This document shows, one piece after another, positions 8,652 through 17,393 of a stretch of 53,732 bases of DNA (position 1 is its first letter; every line of letters begins with the position of its first letter). The stretch lies in NCBI GenBank assembly GCA_049889355.1, contig JBMHDN010000041.1, positions 1-53,732 on the forward strand, in the 5' to 3' direction. The notes under the pieces are model-generated. The model was given only the letters and a program-made list of their open reading frames with translations. It was not told where the DNA came from and made no database searches. A program made the position numbers and the translations under genes. Origin of the DNA: JBMHDN01 sp049889355 (GTDB taxonomy: Bacteria > Pseudomonadota > Alphaproteobacteria > Puniceispirillales > Puniceispirillaceae).

Positions 8652-8709
8652 AATCGACCAGTTAAAAACGACCAGTTAAAAACGACCAGTTGAAAACAGC
8701 CAGTTAAAA
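8640..8709 (+). repeat. Five tandem 14-bp units across a stop codon
   Basis: Consensus CGACCAGTTAAAAA. Stop triplets recur with exact 14-bp spacing at 8649 (TAA, the real stop), 8663, 8677, 8691 (TGA in the mutated copy) and 8705. Because 14 is not a multiple of 3, successive copies place a stop in frames 0, +2, +1, 0, +2, so all three frames are closed. Copies differ by one or two bases, so the array is not brand new. Confidence 0.9.
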
Positions 8710-8859
8710 ATGACGACCTCATAGTCGGCTCCCATTTGGCTATGCGCCTGATTTCATGATTTCGTGAATGTGATCTGGTCTCAGCGGGCATCAGGCAGTA
8801 TATAGAGACCAGCGCATTTGTGTATCTAACCCCGTTTCGATGAAGAAAAGAGGCAGTCT

Positions 8860-10539
8860 ATGTCTGTTCAATATGTTTATACCATGCAAAATCTTGGCAA
8901 GGCCTATCCAGGCGGCAAAGAGGTTTTGAAAAATATCAGCCTGTCCTTTCTGCCTGGGGCAAAAATTGGCGTACTTGGCCTGAACGGTGCCGGTAAGTCT
9001 ACCTTGCTGCGTATCATGGCTGGTATTGAAACAGATTTCTCAGGCGATGCTTGGGCTGCAGATGGTATTCAAGTTGGCTATTTGCCACAGGAACCTGACC
9101 TGGATTCCTCTATGGATGTAACAGGCAATGTGATGTCTGGCATGGGCCGGGTCAAAGAGCTGGTTGACCGTTTCAACGAAGTCTCGGCACGTTTTGCAGA
9201 AGAAATGAGCGATGATGAGATGAATGACCTCATCGCAGAGCAAGGCGAATTGCAAGAAGAGATTGATGCGTTGGATGGCTGGGATATTGAGCGCAAGGCC
9301 GAGATTGCGATGGATGCGCTGCGTGTACCGGCAGGTGATGCGGATGTCACCAAATTATCAGGTGGTGAGAAGCGCCGCGTGGCCTTGTGCCGTCTGTTGC
9401 TCAGTGCACCTGACATGTTGCTGCTCGATGAACCGACCAACCATCTGGACGCCGAATCTGTCGCCTGGCTCCAGCGGTTCTTGCATGATTTCCCTGGCAC
9501 AGTGGTGACCATCACCCACGATCGCTATTTCTTGGATGAGGTCGCTGGCTGGATTCTAGAATTGGACCGCGGTCAGGGTATCCCTTATCAGGGGAATTAT
9601 TCAGGCTGGCTGGAACAAAAACAAAAACGCCTGGAACAAGAAGGGCGCACCGAAGATGCGCGGGTGAAATCCTTATCGCGTGAACTGGATTGGGTGCGCT
9701 CTGCACCTAAGGCACGTCAGGCCAAATCAAAGGCCCGTTTGAATGCCTATGAAAAACTGCTTGAAGAAGGACAGTCAGCGCGTGAAGAAACCGCCAAGAT
9801 TGTTATTCCTGCAGGTCCGCGTCTAGGCGATGTGGTGATCGAGGCAGAAGCGCTTAATAAGGCCTTTGGTGAGAAGTTGCTGATAGAAGATCTCAGCTTC
9901 CGTCTGCCGCCAGGTGGTATTGTCGGGGTGATTGGTCCGAACGGTGCTGGTAAAACCACCTTGTTTAAAATGCTGACTGATAATGAAACACCAGATAGCG
10001 GTCATCTGCGTCTGGGTGAGACTGTTCAACTGGGCTATGTTGATCAGTCACGTGATGCGCTGGCAGATGATAAAACAGTCTGGGAAGTGATTTCAGACGG
10101 GCTTGACGAGCTGGAACTGGGCAACCGGACCATGCCATCACGTGCCTATGTCAGCCTGTTTAATTTCAAAGGCAGCGATCAGCAAAAACGTGTTGGCCAG
10201 CTCTCTGGTGGTGAGCGCAACCGTGTGCATCTGGCCCGGATGCTGAAATCAGGGGCCAATGTGCTGCTGCTCGATGAACCAACCAATGATTTGGATGTCG
10301 ATACCTTGCGTGCCCTCGAAGAGGCTTTGCTAGAATTTGCTGGCTGTGCCGTGGTGGTCTCGCACGATCGCTGGTTCCTAGATCGGATTGCAACCCATAT
10401 TCTGGCTTTTGAGGGCAATTCACATGTGGAATGGTTCGAAGGCAATTACGAAGCCTATGAAGCAGATAAGAAGCGCCGGATGGGCGCTGAGGCTGACCAG
10501 CCAACACGCATCCGCTATAAGCCGATTAGCCGGAGCTAA
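8860..10539 (+). CDS. ettA: Energy-dependent translational throttle EttA (ABC-F)
   Basis: A cytosolic ABC-F ATPase that binds the ribosomal E site and gates entry into elongation according to ADP/ATP ratio. The length of 559 residues and order of parts match EttA: first ABC domain with GLNGAGKSTLL, LSGGEKRRVALCRLLL and LLLDEPTNHLD; a linker with the arm; then the second ABC domain with GPNGAGKTTLFKML, LSGGERNRVHLARMLK and DEPTNDLDVDTLRALEEAL. Both catalytic glutamates are present. The start is preceded by AAGAGG. A clean intrinsic terminator follows at 10571. Confidence 0.96.
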   Translation: MSVQYVYTMQNLGKAYPGGKEVLKNISLSFLPGAKIGVLGLNGAGKSTLLRIMAGIETDFSGDAWAADGIQVGYLPQEPDLDSSMDVTGNVMSGMGRVKELVDRFNEVSARFAEEMSDDEMNDLIAEQGELQEEIDALDGWDIERKAEIAMDALRVPAGDADVTKLSGGEKRRVALCRLLLSAPDMLLLDEPTNHLDAESVAWLQRFLHDFPGTVVTITHDRYFLDEVAGWILELDRGQGIPYQGNYSGWLEQKQKRLEQEGRTEDARVKSLSRELDWVRSAPKARQAKSKARLNAYEKLLEEGQSAREETAKIVIPAGPRLGDVVIEAEALNKAFGEKLLIEDLSFRLPPGGIVGVIGPNGAGKTTLFKMLTDNETPDSGHLRLGETVQLGYVDQSRDALADDKTVWEVISDGLDELELGNRTMPSRAYVSLFNFKGSDQQKRVGQLSGGERNRVHLARMLKSGANVLLLDEPTNDLDVDTLRALEEALLEFAGCAVVVSHDRWFLDRIATHILAFEGNSHVEWFEGNYEAYEADKKRRMGAEADQPTRIRYKPISRS

Positions 10540-10570
10540 GACAGGCGCGCATTTGCATCAAAAACAAAAA

Positions 10571-10597
10571 GTCAGGCAGCATTGCCTGACTTTTTTT
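10571..10597 (+). terminator. Intrinsic terminator after ettA
   Basis: Stem GTCAGGCA / TGCCTGAC (10571-10578 and 10583-10590), loop GCAT, followed by seven T residues. An A-rich stretch on the left side means it could also work for the convergent mlaC transcript. Confidence 0.92.
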
Positions 10598-10630
10598 ATC
10601 TGTAGATTCTAAAATGGTTAGTATCTCAAC

Positions 10631-11263
10631 TTACTGATCGAGGTTTTTTGCCTGATCTTCCAATGCGGTGATGAGCGCGGCGAATTTACCGCCACCTTTG
10701 CGAATGATGGCTTTATTTTCCTGTTGCTGGGTTTTCAGCATGGAAATATTTTCTACCTGTACATCTATGACCCGCACTGGCTTATCAGGCAGGGTGGCAA
10801 GGCGCCAACTCAAGACGATATCTGCCTGATTGCCTGATGGGTCAGAGACCACCCCATTGAGCAACAACATCTTATCACCTTTTGGCACATGACCATTTGT
10901 ACGATAGGTGAGGCCGGTTAGCTGATCCAGCTGGCCTGCCAGAGAGCGCACCAGCACATCTTTGAACAGTTCAGCATAGCGTGCTTTTTCATCCTCAGAC
11001 GCTGCCCGCCAATATTGGCCGGTTGAAGCACGGGTGATGGTGGCAAAATCAAAATAGCTATCCAGCAGGCGGCTGATTTCCACCTCGCGGCCAGCTTGGT
11101 CAAGTGCTGTATTATTGACCAAGGCCAGTGATTCGATAACCAGCTGGTCAATCAGCGCTTCAGCATCGACCAGCCTATCGGCCTTGGCGATATGGGCAGG
11201 ACCAACGCTTAGAAAGGTTAAGGCAAGAAAGCCTGTAAGTGTTTTAAGAAATTGGCGTCTCAT
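10631..11263 (-). CDS. mlaC: Phospholipid-transport periplasmic protein MlaC
   Basis: MlaC (Ttg2D family) ferries phospholipids across the periplasm between the outer-membrane MlaA complex and the inner-membrane MlaFEDB transporter. It has an N-terminal signal peptide (MRRQFLKTLTGFLALTFLS, cleavage near the AHIAKA stretch) and the family core: a helical DSYFDFATITRASTGQYWR region, then FKDVLVRSLAGQLDQL and VQVENISMLKTQQQE. Length 210 is typical. It follows mlaA by 17 bp in the same direction. The inner-membrane components are not in the window. Confidence 0.92.
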   Translation of the reverse strand: MRRQFLKTLTGFLALTFLSVGPAHIAKADRLVDAEALIDQLVIESLALVNNTALDQAGREVEISRLLDSYFDFATITRASTGQYWRAASEDEKARYAELFKDVLVRSLAGQLDQLTGLTYRTNGHVPKGDKMLLLNGVVSDPSGNQADIVLSWRLATLPDKPVRVIDVQVENISMLKTQQQENKAIIRKGGGKFAALITALEDQAKNLDQ

Positions 11264-11280
11264 CCTAGAACCCTTATTGC

Positions 11281-12057
11281 TTATTCAAAAATAGTTTCAA
11301 ACACATCATCTGCAGCGGTGCTGGCATCATCTGGATTCTGGTCAGCCAGCAATCCTTCGCGCTGTTGATAATAGACCGCCCGCACCCGTGCATAAGGGTC
11401 AAGTGATTCATATTTGACCTGATTGATCAGCTCAAAATTCTCAGCCCTGACAGAGACAGCCCCCATCGGTATTTGGGCGGTGCGCAACGCCTCTGTGGTC
11501 TCGCCTGTATTCAAAATAGACAGCGGGTTAATCGCAAAATCAACAACGCGTCCTGCCAACTCACGGCTGGTTGATCCGCCTAAGACTGGCATCACCACAT
11601 AGGGTCCCTCTGCGATATTGGCTGCTGCCAATGTCTGGCCGAAATCTTCACGTGTCGGGCGTTCATCCTCATCCATCAAATCCACTAACCCCAGCGTCAG
11701 CCCGTTCACGGCAAAGCGCAATACAGCCAGACCTGCATTTTCAAATTTGCCCTGCAAGGTTGAGTTTATCGCGGTGTTCGGCAAGGTCACCCAATCCAGA
11801 TGATTGGCAATGGCGCGCTGGCCACCAGAGGGAACCACACTGCGATAGCCATCTGCCACAGGTTCTAACACTGCCGAATCAAGACCCATATTAAAGGCAA
11901 AAACAGAGCGGTTGGTCTCTTCATAGGGGTCATGCATGTTTAAGGCAGCTTGATCGCGTCCAGATGAACAAGCGCCCAACATCGCGATAACGCCAATCGC
12001 GCATGCCTGTTTCAACCTGAGCAAAAGGACATTTTTATCATCTGTTGACATAGTCAT
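11281..12057 (-). CDS. mlaA: Outer-membrane lipoprotein MlaA (VacJ)
   Basis: MlaA removes mislocalised phospholipids from the outer leaflet of the outer membrane. It has a lipoprotein signal with lipobox LGAC at about residues 27-30 (IGVIAMLGACSSG). The family core includes DPYEETNRSVFAFNMGLDSAVLEPVADGYR near residue 43, LAVLRFAVNGLTLGLVDLMD, FGQTLAAANIAEGPYVVMPVLGGST and a tail with ALRTAQIP. The ATG at 12057 has another in-frame ATG two codons later. First gene of the pair with mlaC. Confidence 0.94.
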   Translation of the reverse strand: MTMSTDDKNVLLLRLKQACAIGVIAMLGACSSGRDQAALNMHDPYEETNRSVFAFNMGLDSAVLEPVADGYRSVVPSGGQRAIANHLDWVTLPNTAINSTLQGKFENAGLAVLRFAVNGLTLGLVDLMDEDERPTREDFGQTLAAANIAEGPYVVMPVLGGSTSRELAGRVVDFAINPLSILNTGETTEALRTAQIPMGAVSVRAENFELINQVKYESLDPYARVRAVYYQQREGLLADQNPDDASTAADDVFETIFE

Positions 12058-12370
12058 GACTAGACGGACCCATCTTATTTACATCCCCAGCGGCTGTCAT
12101 CTGCGCCTGCTGATGTACAAAAACTAAGCTGCACGCCGCCTAAATGCAAGAGAACCATTTTATACACAAACACAAACAAGCAATTCTTTGCCAGCCCTGT
12201 CTTTTCACCTTAACTATGCTACATTTAGGGCCATATTGTGACCTGAGGTGATGAAGGTGATGAACACAGACAGATCATCAGCCCGCCCCATCCTATTTGT
12301 TCTTGTTTTATTCTTATTTGATTTAGGTTATTTCTTAGGACCTTCTTCTTTTGTTTCATAAGATTGTTTT
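12058..12370. other. Divergent intergenic region mlaA / pcrA
   Basis: This gap separates mlaA (-) from the helicase gene (+) and must hold both promoters, though I cannot place a convincing -35/-10 pair. It contains one perfect match to the DnaA-box consensus, TTATACACA at 12160-12168. The right third is AT-rich and holds a 36-codon open frame at 12251-12361, described separately. No terminator is needed between divergent genes and none is seen. Confidence 0.5.
12251..12361 (+). CDS. Possible 36-aa single-helix membrane peptide
   Basis: An open frame of 36 residues starting at ATG 12251 (or 12260), ending at TAA 12361, 15 bp before the helicase ATG. The peptide is hydrophilic for 12 residues and then a hydrophobic stretch (PILFVLVLFLFDLGYFLGP) that could span a membrane. 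GAGG at 12245 and AAGG at 12254 are possible but poorly spaced ribosome binding sites. Codons are AT-rich compared with neighbours. It could be a leader peptide, a small membrane protein or chance. Confidence 0.27.
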   Translation: MKVMNTDRSSARPILFVLVLFLFDLGYFLGPSSFVS

Positions 12371-12376
12371 GTGATT

Positions 12377-14665
12377 ATGTCTCATCCTGTAATGCCTACT
12401 TCTGATGCCCCTCAAGCGCCTTGGCTGAACGGCCTGAATGCGCCGCAAAAAGAAGCGATTGAAACCTTGGATGGTGCAGTGCTGGTGCTCTCAGGGGCCG
12501 GGACAGGTAAAACCCGCGTGTTGACCTCGCGTCTGGCCCAGCTGATCGCCCAGCGTGCCGCCAACCCTTATAATATTCTGGCCGTGACCTTTACCAACAA
12601 GGCCGCACGTGAGATGCGTGAACGGGCAGGCCAACTGGTGGGGCCTATGGCAGAGCAGGTGATGCTGGGCACATTCCATTCTATTGCCGCGCGGATGCTG
12701 CGCACGCATGCTGAACTGGTCGGGCTTCGCTCGGATTTCACCATTTTAGATACAGATGATCAGCTGCGTCTTATCAAACAGATCATGGAAGCCTCTGGTC
12801 TGGATATTAAGCGCTGGCCGCCACGCGGTTTGAGCGCGTTGTTCGGACGCTGGAAGGATAAGGGGCTGACCCCTGAAAAAATCGGCCCTGCAGAAGCCGG
12901 CGATATGGCAGATGGCCGCGCCAAACAGCTTTATGCAGATTATCAGGCCAGATTGCTGGCTCTCAATGCGGCGGATTTCGGCGATTTATTGTTGCATATG
13001 CTGACCATTTTTACGCAGCATCCCGATGTGCTGGAAAAATATCAGAGCCGGCTCACTCATATTATGGTCGATGAGTATCAGGACACGAATATCGCCCAAT
13101 ATCTCTGGCTGCGTTTGTTGGCGGCCAAACATGGCAATCTATGCTGTGTCGGAGATGATGATCAGTCTATTTATGGCTGGCGCGGTGCAGAGGTGGGCAA
13201 TATCCTGAAATTTGAAAAGGATTTCCCGGGTGCAACCATTGTGCGCCTGGAACAGAATTACCGTTCTACGGGTCATATCTTGAACGCTGCCTCTGCGCTG
13301 ATCGCTCATAATGAAGGGCGGCTTGGCAAAACGCTCTACACCGCAGATGCAGAAGGCGAAAAAATTCGCGTTTCAGGCTATTGGGATGGTCAGGAAGAAG
13401 CACGTGCCTTGTCCAGTCAGATAGAACATCTGATGAAAGATGGGCATGATTTGAACGAAATCGCCGTGCTGGTGCGTGCTGGTTTTCAGACACGTGAATT
13501 TGAAGAACGTTTTATTGCGATTGGCTTGCCTTACCGGGTGGTGGGCACACGCTTTTATGAACGTGCTGAAATCCGCGATGCGCTTGCCTATCTCAGGCTC
13601 GTGCAACAACCAGCTGATGATCTCGCTTTTGAGCGGATAATTAATGTGCCAAAACGCGGCCTTGGTGATGCCTCTCTGCAGGTGATTTATGCCCATGCAC
13701 GCGCCATGGGCCTGCCCTTGCTGGCAGCGACTTTGCAGCTGGTTGAATCAGACGAGCTGAAACCACAGGCACGCCGTGCGCTCGGTCAGTTTGCTCAATC
13801 TATCAGCCGCTGGCAGCAGATGAAGGCTGAAATGCCACCGCGCGAGTTGGCTGAGCAGATTCTGGATGAATCAGGCTATACCCATATGTGGCAGACTCAT
13901 AAATCAGCAGATGCGCCAGGCCGGCTTGAAAATTTAAAAGAACTCACCCAATCGATGGAAGAATATGACACGCTTGGCGGGTTTTTAGAGCATATCTCCC
14001 TTGTCATGGACAATGAAACAGCCCAGGAAGGCGGCGAGGTCACCTTAATGACTTTACATGCGGCAAAGGGACTGGAATTTGATACGGTCTTTCTGCCAGG
14101 CTGGGAAGAAGGGGTCTTTCCTTCTCAGCGTAGCATGGAAGAAAATGGCGCGGCTGGCCTCGAAGAAGAAAGACGGCTGGCTTATGTGGGCATTACACGT
14201 GCGCGCCGTCAGCTCTTCATGAGTTTTGCTGCCAACAGGCGGGTACATGGGCTCTGGCAATCGGCGGTGCCGTCTCGCTTTGTCGCTGAATTACCAAAAG
14301 AAGCTATTCTAGAAGATATGGCACAAGGGATGGCGATTGGCCGGTCTGAACCGGTCATGGTCGGTCATGCAGATAGCCGTATCGGTCAACCAGGCTATGG
14401 CCCCGGGTGGGGGCGGATGGCCCGCCGGCGTGATGAAAAGCTGCCTGCAGCCCCGATGCGAGATCAAGATGGTATGATCGGCTCTGGCCATTCTGTTTCA
14501 AGCAGTTCAGCTGCTGGCTGGCAGGTCGGCATGCGTGTTTTTCACCAGAAATTCGGCATGGGTGATATTATGAATATTGAAGGTGATAAGCTAGACGTGT
14601 TCTTTGACAAAGCGGGCCGGAAAAAGGTGGTCGCCTCATTCATCACACCGGCATCAGAAGCCTAA
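12377..14665 (+). CDS. UvrD/PcrA-type ATP-dependent 3'-5' DNA helicase
   Basis: A superfamily 1A helicase acting in nucleotide excision and mismatch repair and in clearing RecA filaments. Walker A (GAGTGKT) is at about residues 40-46, VTFTNKAAREM follows, and Walker B (DEYQD) is at about 232-236. GDDDQSIYGWRGA (motif III), VRLEQNYRST (motif IV), TLMTLHAAKGLEFDTVF (motif V) and RRLAYVGITRARRQL (motif VI) are intact. The C-terminal residues from about 710 form the Tudor-like domain seen in PcrA/UvrD. I use ATG 12377; a GTG two codons upstream is possible. No Shine-Dalgarno is visible before either. prmA follows 26 bp downstream. Confidence 0.94.
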   Translation: MSHPVMPTSDAPQAPWLNGLNAPQKEAIETLDGAVLVLSGAGTGKTRVLTSRLAQLIAQRAANPYNILAVTFTNKAAREMRERAGQLVGPMAEQVMLGTFHSIAARMLRTHAELVGLRSDFTILDTDDQLRLIKQIMEASGLDIKRWPPRGLSALFGRWKDKGLTPEKIGPAEAGDMADGRAKQLYADYQARLLALNAADFGDLLLHMLTIFTQHPDVLEKYQSRLTHIMVDEYQDTNIAQYLWLRLLAAKHGNLCCVGDDDQSIYGWRGAEVGNILKFEKDFPGATIVRLEQNYRSTGHILNAASALIAHNEGRLGKTLYTADAEGEKIRVSGYWDGQEEARALSSQIEHLMKDGHDLNEIAVLVRAGFQTREFEERFIAIGLPYRVVGTRFYERAEIRDALAYLRLVQQPADDLAFERIINVPKRGLGDASLQVIYAHARAMGLPLLAATLQLVESDELKPQARRALGQFAQSISRWQQMKAEMPPRELAEQILDESGYTHMWQTHKSADAPGRLENLKELTQSMEEYDTLGGFLEHISLVMDNETAQEGGEVTLMTLHAAKGLEFDTVFLPGWEEGVFPSQRSMEENGAAGLEEERRLAYVGITRARRQLFMSFAANRRVHGLWQSAVPSRFVAELPKEAILEDMAQGMAIGRSEPVMVGHADSRIGQPGYGPGWGRMARRRDEKLPAAPMRDQDGMIGSGHSVSSSSAAGWQVGMRVFHQKFGMGDIMNIEGDKLDVFFDKAGRKKVVASFITPASEA

Positions 14666-14691
14666 AAAATTAACGTTCAAAAGAGATATTT

Positions 14692-15627
14692 ATGAAAACC
14701 GATTGCTGGTCTGTTGAAATCATCCTCACCAAAGCACAAGAGGCGCTCTTGCCAGCGATTGAGGTGGGGCTTGAAGAGGTGCTGGCTGCCAGTGCTCTGT
14801 CCAATAGGCGTGAGAGTGAAGAGGCTGTCTTTTCAGAGGCGCTGATTGTTGAAGCATTTTTTGAAACAGAGCCTGAACGCGCTGTGCTTGATGGTGTGTT
14901 GGATCGAATTGAGTCAGGGCTGAGCGAACAGGCAGCCATCATATATCACGCCAGCCGCGACTGGCTGGCTGAAAACAGAGCTGATTTTCCAGCCTTGGCG
15001 ATTGGCCGGTTTTGGATTTATGGCTCGCATATCAATGAGGCGCGCCCTGCAGCTAGCCTGCCTCTTTTGGTAGATGCGGCACTTGCCTTTGGGTCAGGTA
15101 CCCACCCAACCACAGCTGGTTGTCTGATGGCCCTTGAATTGGTAGCGATGAAACAAAAGCCAGGCTATGGCACACCAACCAGCCGCATTTTAGATATGGG
15201 CTGTGGCAGTGCGATTTTGGCCATGGCGGCGCGCCGTCTCTACCCGTCAGCCTATGTCATGGCCAGCGATATTGACGGCCCTTCTGTGAGAACCGCGGCG
15301 GAAAACCGGCGGCTCAATCATTTTGCCCCTGCCGGATTTGAAGCGGTAGAAGCAACAGGTTTTCGCCATCCCATTATCAAAAAACGGGCACCTTACCAGC
15401 TTATATTCGCTAATATTCTCGCCCCGCCTCTCAAAGCGATGGCAGGTGATCTCAGCCGATCATTGGCGCCTTCTGGCCATGCTATTCTTTCTGGCTTGCT
15501 CAGCCATCAGGCAAATGCCGTTATCGCGCGTTATCGCACACACGGCCTGATGCTGGTTCAAAAGCTTGAGATTGATGGCTGGGCAACCTTAATCTTGAAA
15601 AAGCCAGCAAACGGGAAGGCCAGATAA
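14692..15627 (+). CDS. prmA: Ribosomal protein L11 methyltransferase PrmA
   Basis: Transfers methyl groups from S-adenosylmethionine to amino groups of ribosomal protein L11. The N-terminal half is the substrate-recognition domain. The catalytic domain has AFGSGTHPTTAGCLMAL, the SAM-binding DMGCGSAILAMAA (near residue 165) and FANILAPPLKAMA, equivalent to the family's ANILA motif. Length 311 is close to usual. Its stop and the next ATG share one base (TAATG), so it is translationally coupled to the aminopeptidase gene. Probably one operon with the upstream helicase. Confidence 0.92.
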   Translation: MKTDCWSVEIILTKAQEALLPAIEVGLEEVLAASALSNRRESEEAVFSEALIVEAFFETEPERAVLDGVLDRIESGLSEQAAIIYHASRDWLAENRADFPALAIGRFWIYGSHINEARPAASLPLLVDAALAFGSGTHPTTAGCLMALELVAMKQKPGYGTPTSRILDMGCGSAILAMAARRLYPSAYVMASDIDGPSVRTAAENRRLNHFAPAGFEAVEATGFRHPIIKKRAPYQLIFANILAPPLKAMAGDLSRSLAPSGHAILSGLLSHQANAVIARYRTHGLMLVQKLEIDGWATLILKKPANGKAR

Positions 15628-17381
15628 TGCAAAAAGACAGCCAGCAGCGTCTTGATGATTTTCGTGCCTTGCTGAAATCGCGCGAACTGGACGGATTTTT
15701 CATCACCCGTGAAGATATGTTTCAAGGTGAGGAAGTGCGCCCTGCAGATGAATTTCTGGCCTATCTCACCGGCTTTACTGGTTCTGCTGGCTATGCGCTG
15801 GTCTTGCAAGATAAGGCAGCTGTTTTTTCAGATAGCCGCTATACCATCCAGCTGCAACGCCAGCTTGATGCCAATCTGTGGCAGTCTTATGACACTGCTC
15901 AAACCAGCCTGACTGATTATCTCACGCAAAATATGCCAGCTGGTGCAGACAGGCTTCGCCTTGGCTATCATAGCTGGTCATTAACCCGAAAGCGGGCCAA
16001 TGCTCTGCCAAGCAAACTGACGATAGAGGGCAAGGATATTGCCATTGAATGGGTAGGGCTAGAGGCGCATCCGGTAGCGGATATCTGGCAGGATAGACCC
16101 ATTATACCTAATCGGCATGTCTGGCGTCTTGCTGATGATATTGCCGGTAAATCAGCTAGCGAAAAATGTCAGACCGCAACAAGCGATCTGGCTCTGGCAC
16201 GGCTGATTTGCCAGGTGGATGTGGTCAATTGGCTGTTCAACATACGCGGTGATGATTTGGTGAACACGCCTTATCACCTTGCTTATGCCCTGCTGATGCC
16301 GTCAGGTGAGGCTATTTTGGTGGGTGAGGCCATACGCGGTTTGCCAAAAGAGCTGGCACATCTGACTTATGACGCCTTGCCTGACTATCTAAAAGAAGCA
16401 GCTATAGATGAGCTTCAGGTTGATCCAACAGCCTTGCCAGCCGCGCTAGCCCTGCAATTAGAAGCAGCAGATATCGCACTTTGTGAAGGCTCTGAGCCAC
16501 TTTTGGCGGTCAAGGCGTGTAAAAACCCAGCTGAAATTTCAGGTTTTAGAACAGCACATCATCTCGATGCGCTGGCCTTTGTGCGGTTCTGGCATTGGTT
16601 TGAAACCGCTGGTCTGGCGATGGGTTTGAACGAGACCATGCTGGCCCAGCAACTTCATCAGACACGGCTGATGTCAGATGCTTTTATATCAGATAGTTTT
16701 CCGGCGATTGTCGGGTTTAACGAAAATGGGGCGGTTGTGCATTATCGCGCAGAGGCTGGGCGTGACGCGGCGATTGCCGGCAATGGCGTTTTGCTGATCG
16801 ATTCAGGCGGTCAATATCGCACCGGCACCACGGATGTAACCCGCACATTTGCCATTGGCACGCCGCCTGCTGAGGCCATTACCGCCTCTACCCATGTGTT
16901 GGCTGGTCATATTGAACTGGCACGTTTGCGCTTTGCAAAGGGAACAACCGGTGCCCAGCTTGATGCGATTTGCCGGGCGCCGCTCTGGTCAGCTGGTTTA
17001 GATTATGGTCATGGTACAGGCCATGGTGTCGGCCATATTTTGAGCGTGCATGAAGGGCCAGTCAGCATTTCAAAACGCTGTCATCTTGCCGTGGAAGAGG
17101 GGCATATCCTATCCAATGAACCTGGTTATTATGCGCCGAAAAAATTTGGTATTCGCCATGAAAATTTGATTTTGGCGCAGACAGGATCAGATGGTTTTCT
17201 GAATTTTGAAACCCTGACCCTGATACCCTTTGATGCGCGCCTGATAGATGCCAGCTTGCTAAATGAAGCTCAACTGGATTGGCTTAATCTCTATCATCGC
17301 ACGGTTTATGAGCGTCTCAGTCCTGATCTTGAGCCTGCGCTTGTTAGGTGGCTTGAACAGAAAACAGCACCGCTTATCTGA
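15627..17381 (+). CDS. Xaa-Pro aminopeptidase, M24B family
   Basis: Metal-dependent aminopeptidase that removes the N-terminal residue before proline. The 584-residue length corresponds to the long, three-domain form (two creatinase-like N-terminal domains and a pita-bread catalytic domain). Metal ligands are visible in order: IDSGGQYRTGTTDVTRT (two Asp), GHGTGHGVGHILSVHEGP (His), LSNEPGYYAP (Glu) and GIRHENLIL (Glu). It overlaps prmA by one base. It converges on ligA with only 12 bp between stops and no clear terminator. Confidence 0.93.
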   Translation: MQKDSQQRLDDFRALLKSRELDGFFITREDMFQGEEVRPADEFLAYLTGFTGSAGYALVLQDKAAVFSDSRYTIQLQRQLDANLWQSYDTAQTSLTDYLTQNMPAGADRLRLGYHSWSLTRKRANALPSKLTIEGKDIAIEWVGLEAHPVADIWQDRPIIPNRHVWRLADDIAGKSASEKCQTATSDLALARLICQVDVVNWLFNIRGDDLVNTPYHLAYALLMPSGEAILVGEAIRGLPKELAHLTYDALPDYLKEAAIDELQVDPTALPAALALQLEAADIALCEGSEPLLAVKACKNPAEISGFRTAHHLDALAFVRFWHWFETAGLAMGLNETMLAQQLHQTRLMSDAFISDSFPAIVGFNENGAVVHYRAEAGRDAAIAGNGVLLIDSGGQYRTGTTDVTRTFAIGTPPAEAITASTHVLAGHIELARLRFAKGTTGAQLDAICRAPLWSAGLDYGHGTGHGVGHILSVHEGPVSISKRCHLAVEEGHILSNEPGYYAPKKFGIRHENLILAQTGSDGFLNFETLTLIPFDARLIDASLLNEAQLDWLNLYHRTVYERLSPDLEPALVRWLEQKTAPLI

Positions 17382-17393
17382 AGGCAGTCTGCA

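Noticed and set aside
8652..8859. CRISPR-like array from the 14-bp repeats
   Set aside because: Units are contiguous without spacers and no cas genes are present; it is a simple tandem repeat.
12160..12168. DnaA box (TTATACACA) as part of a replication origin
   Set aside because: It is a single match with no cluster of boxes, no AT-rich unwinding tract beside it and no origin-linked genes.
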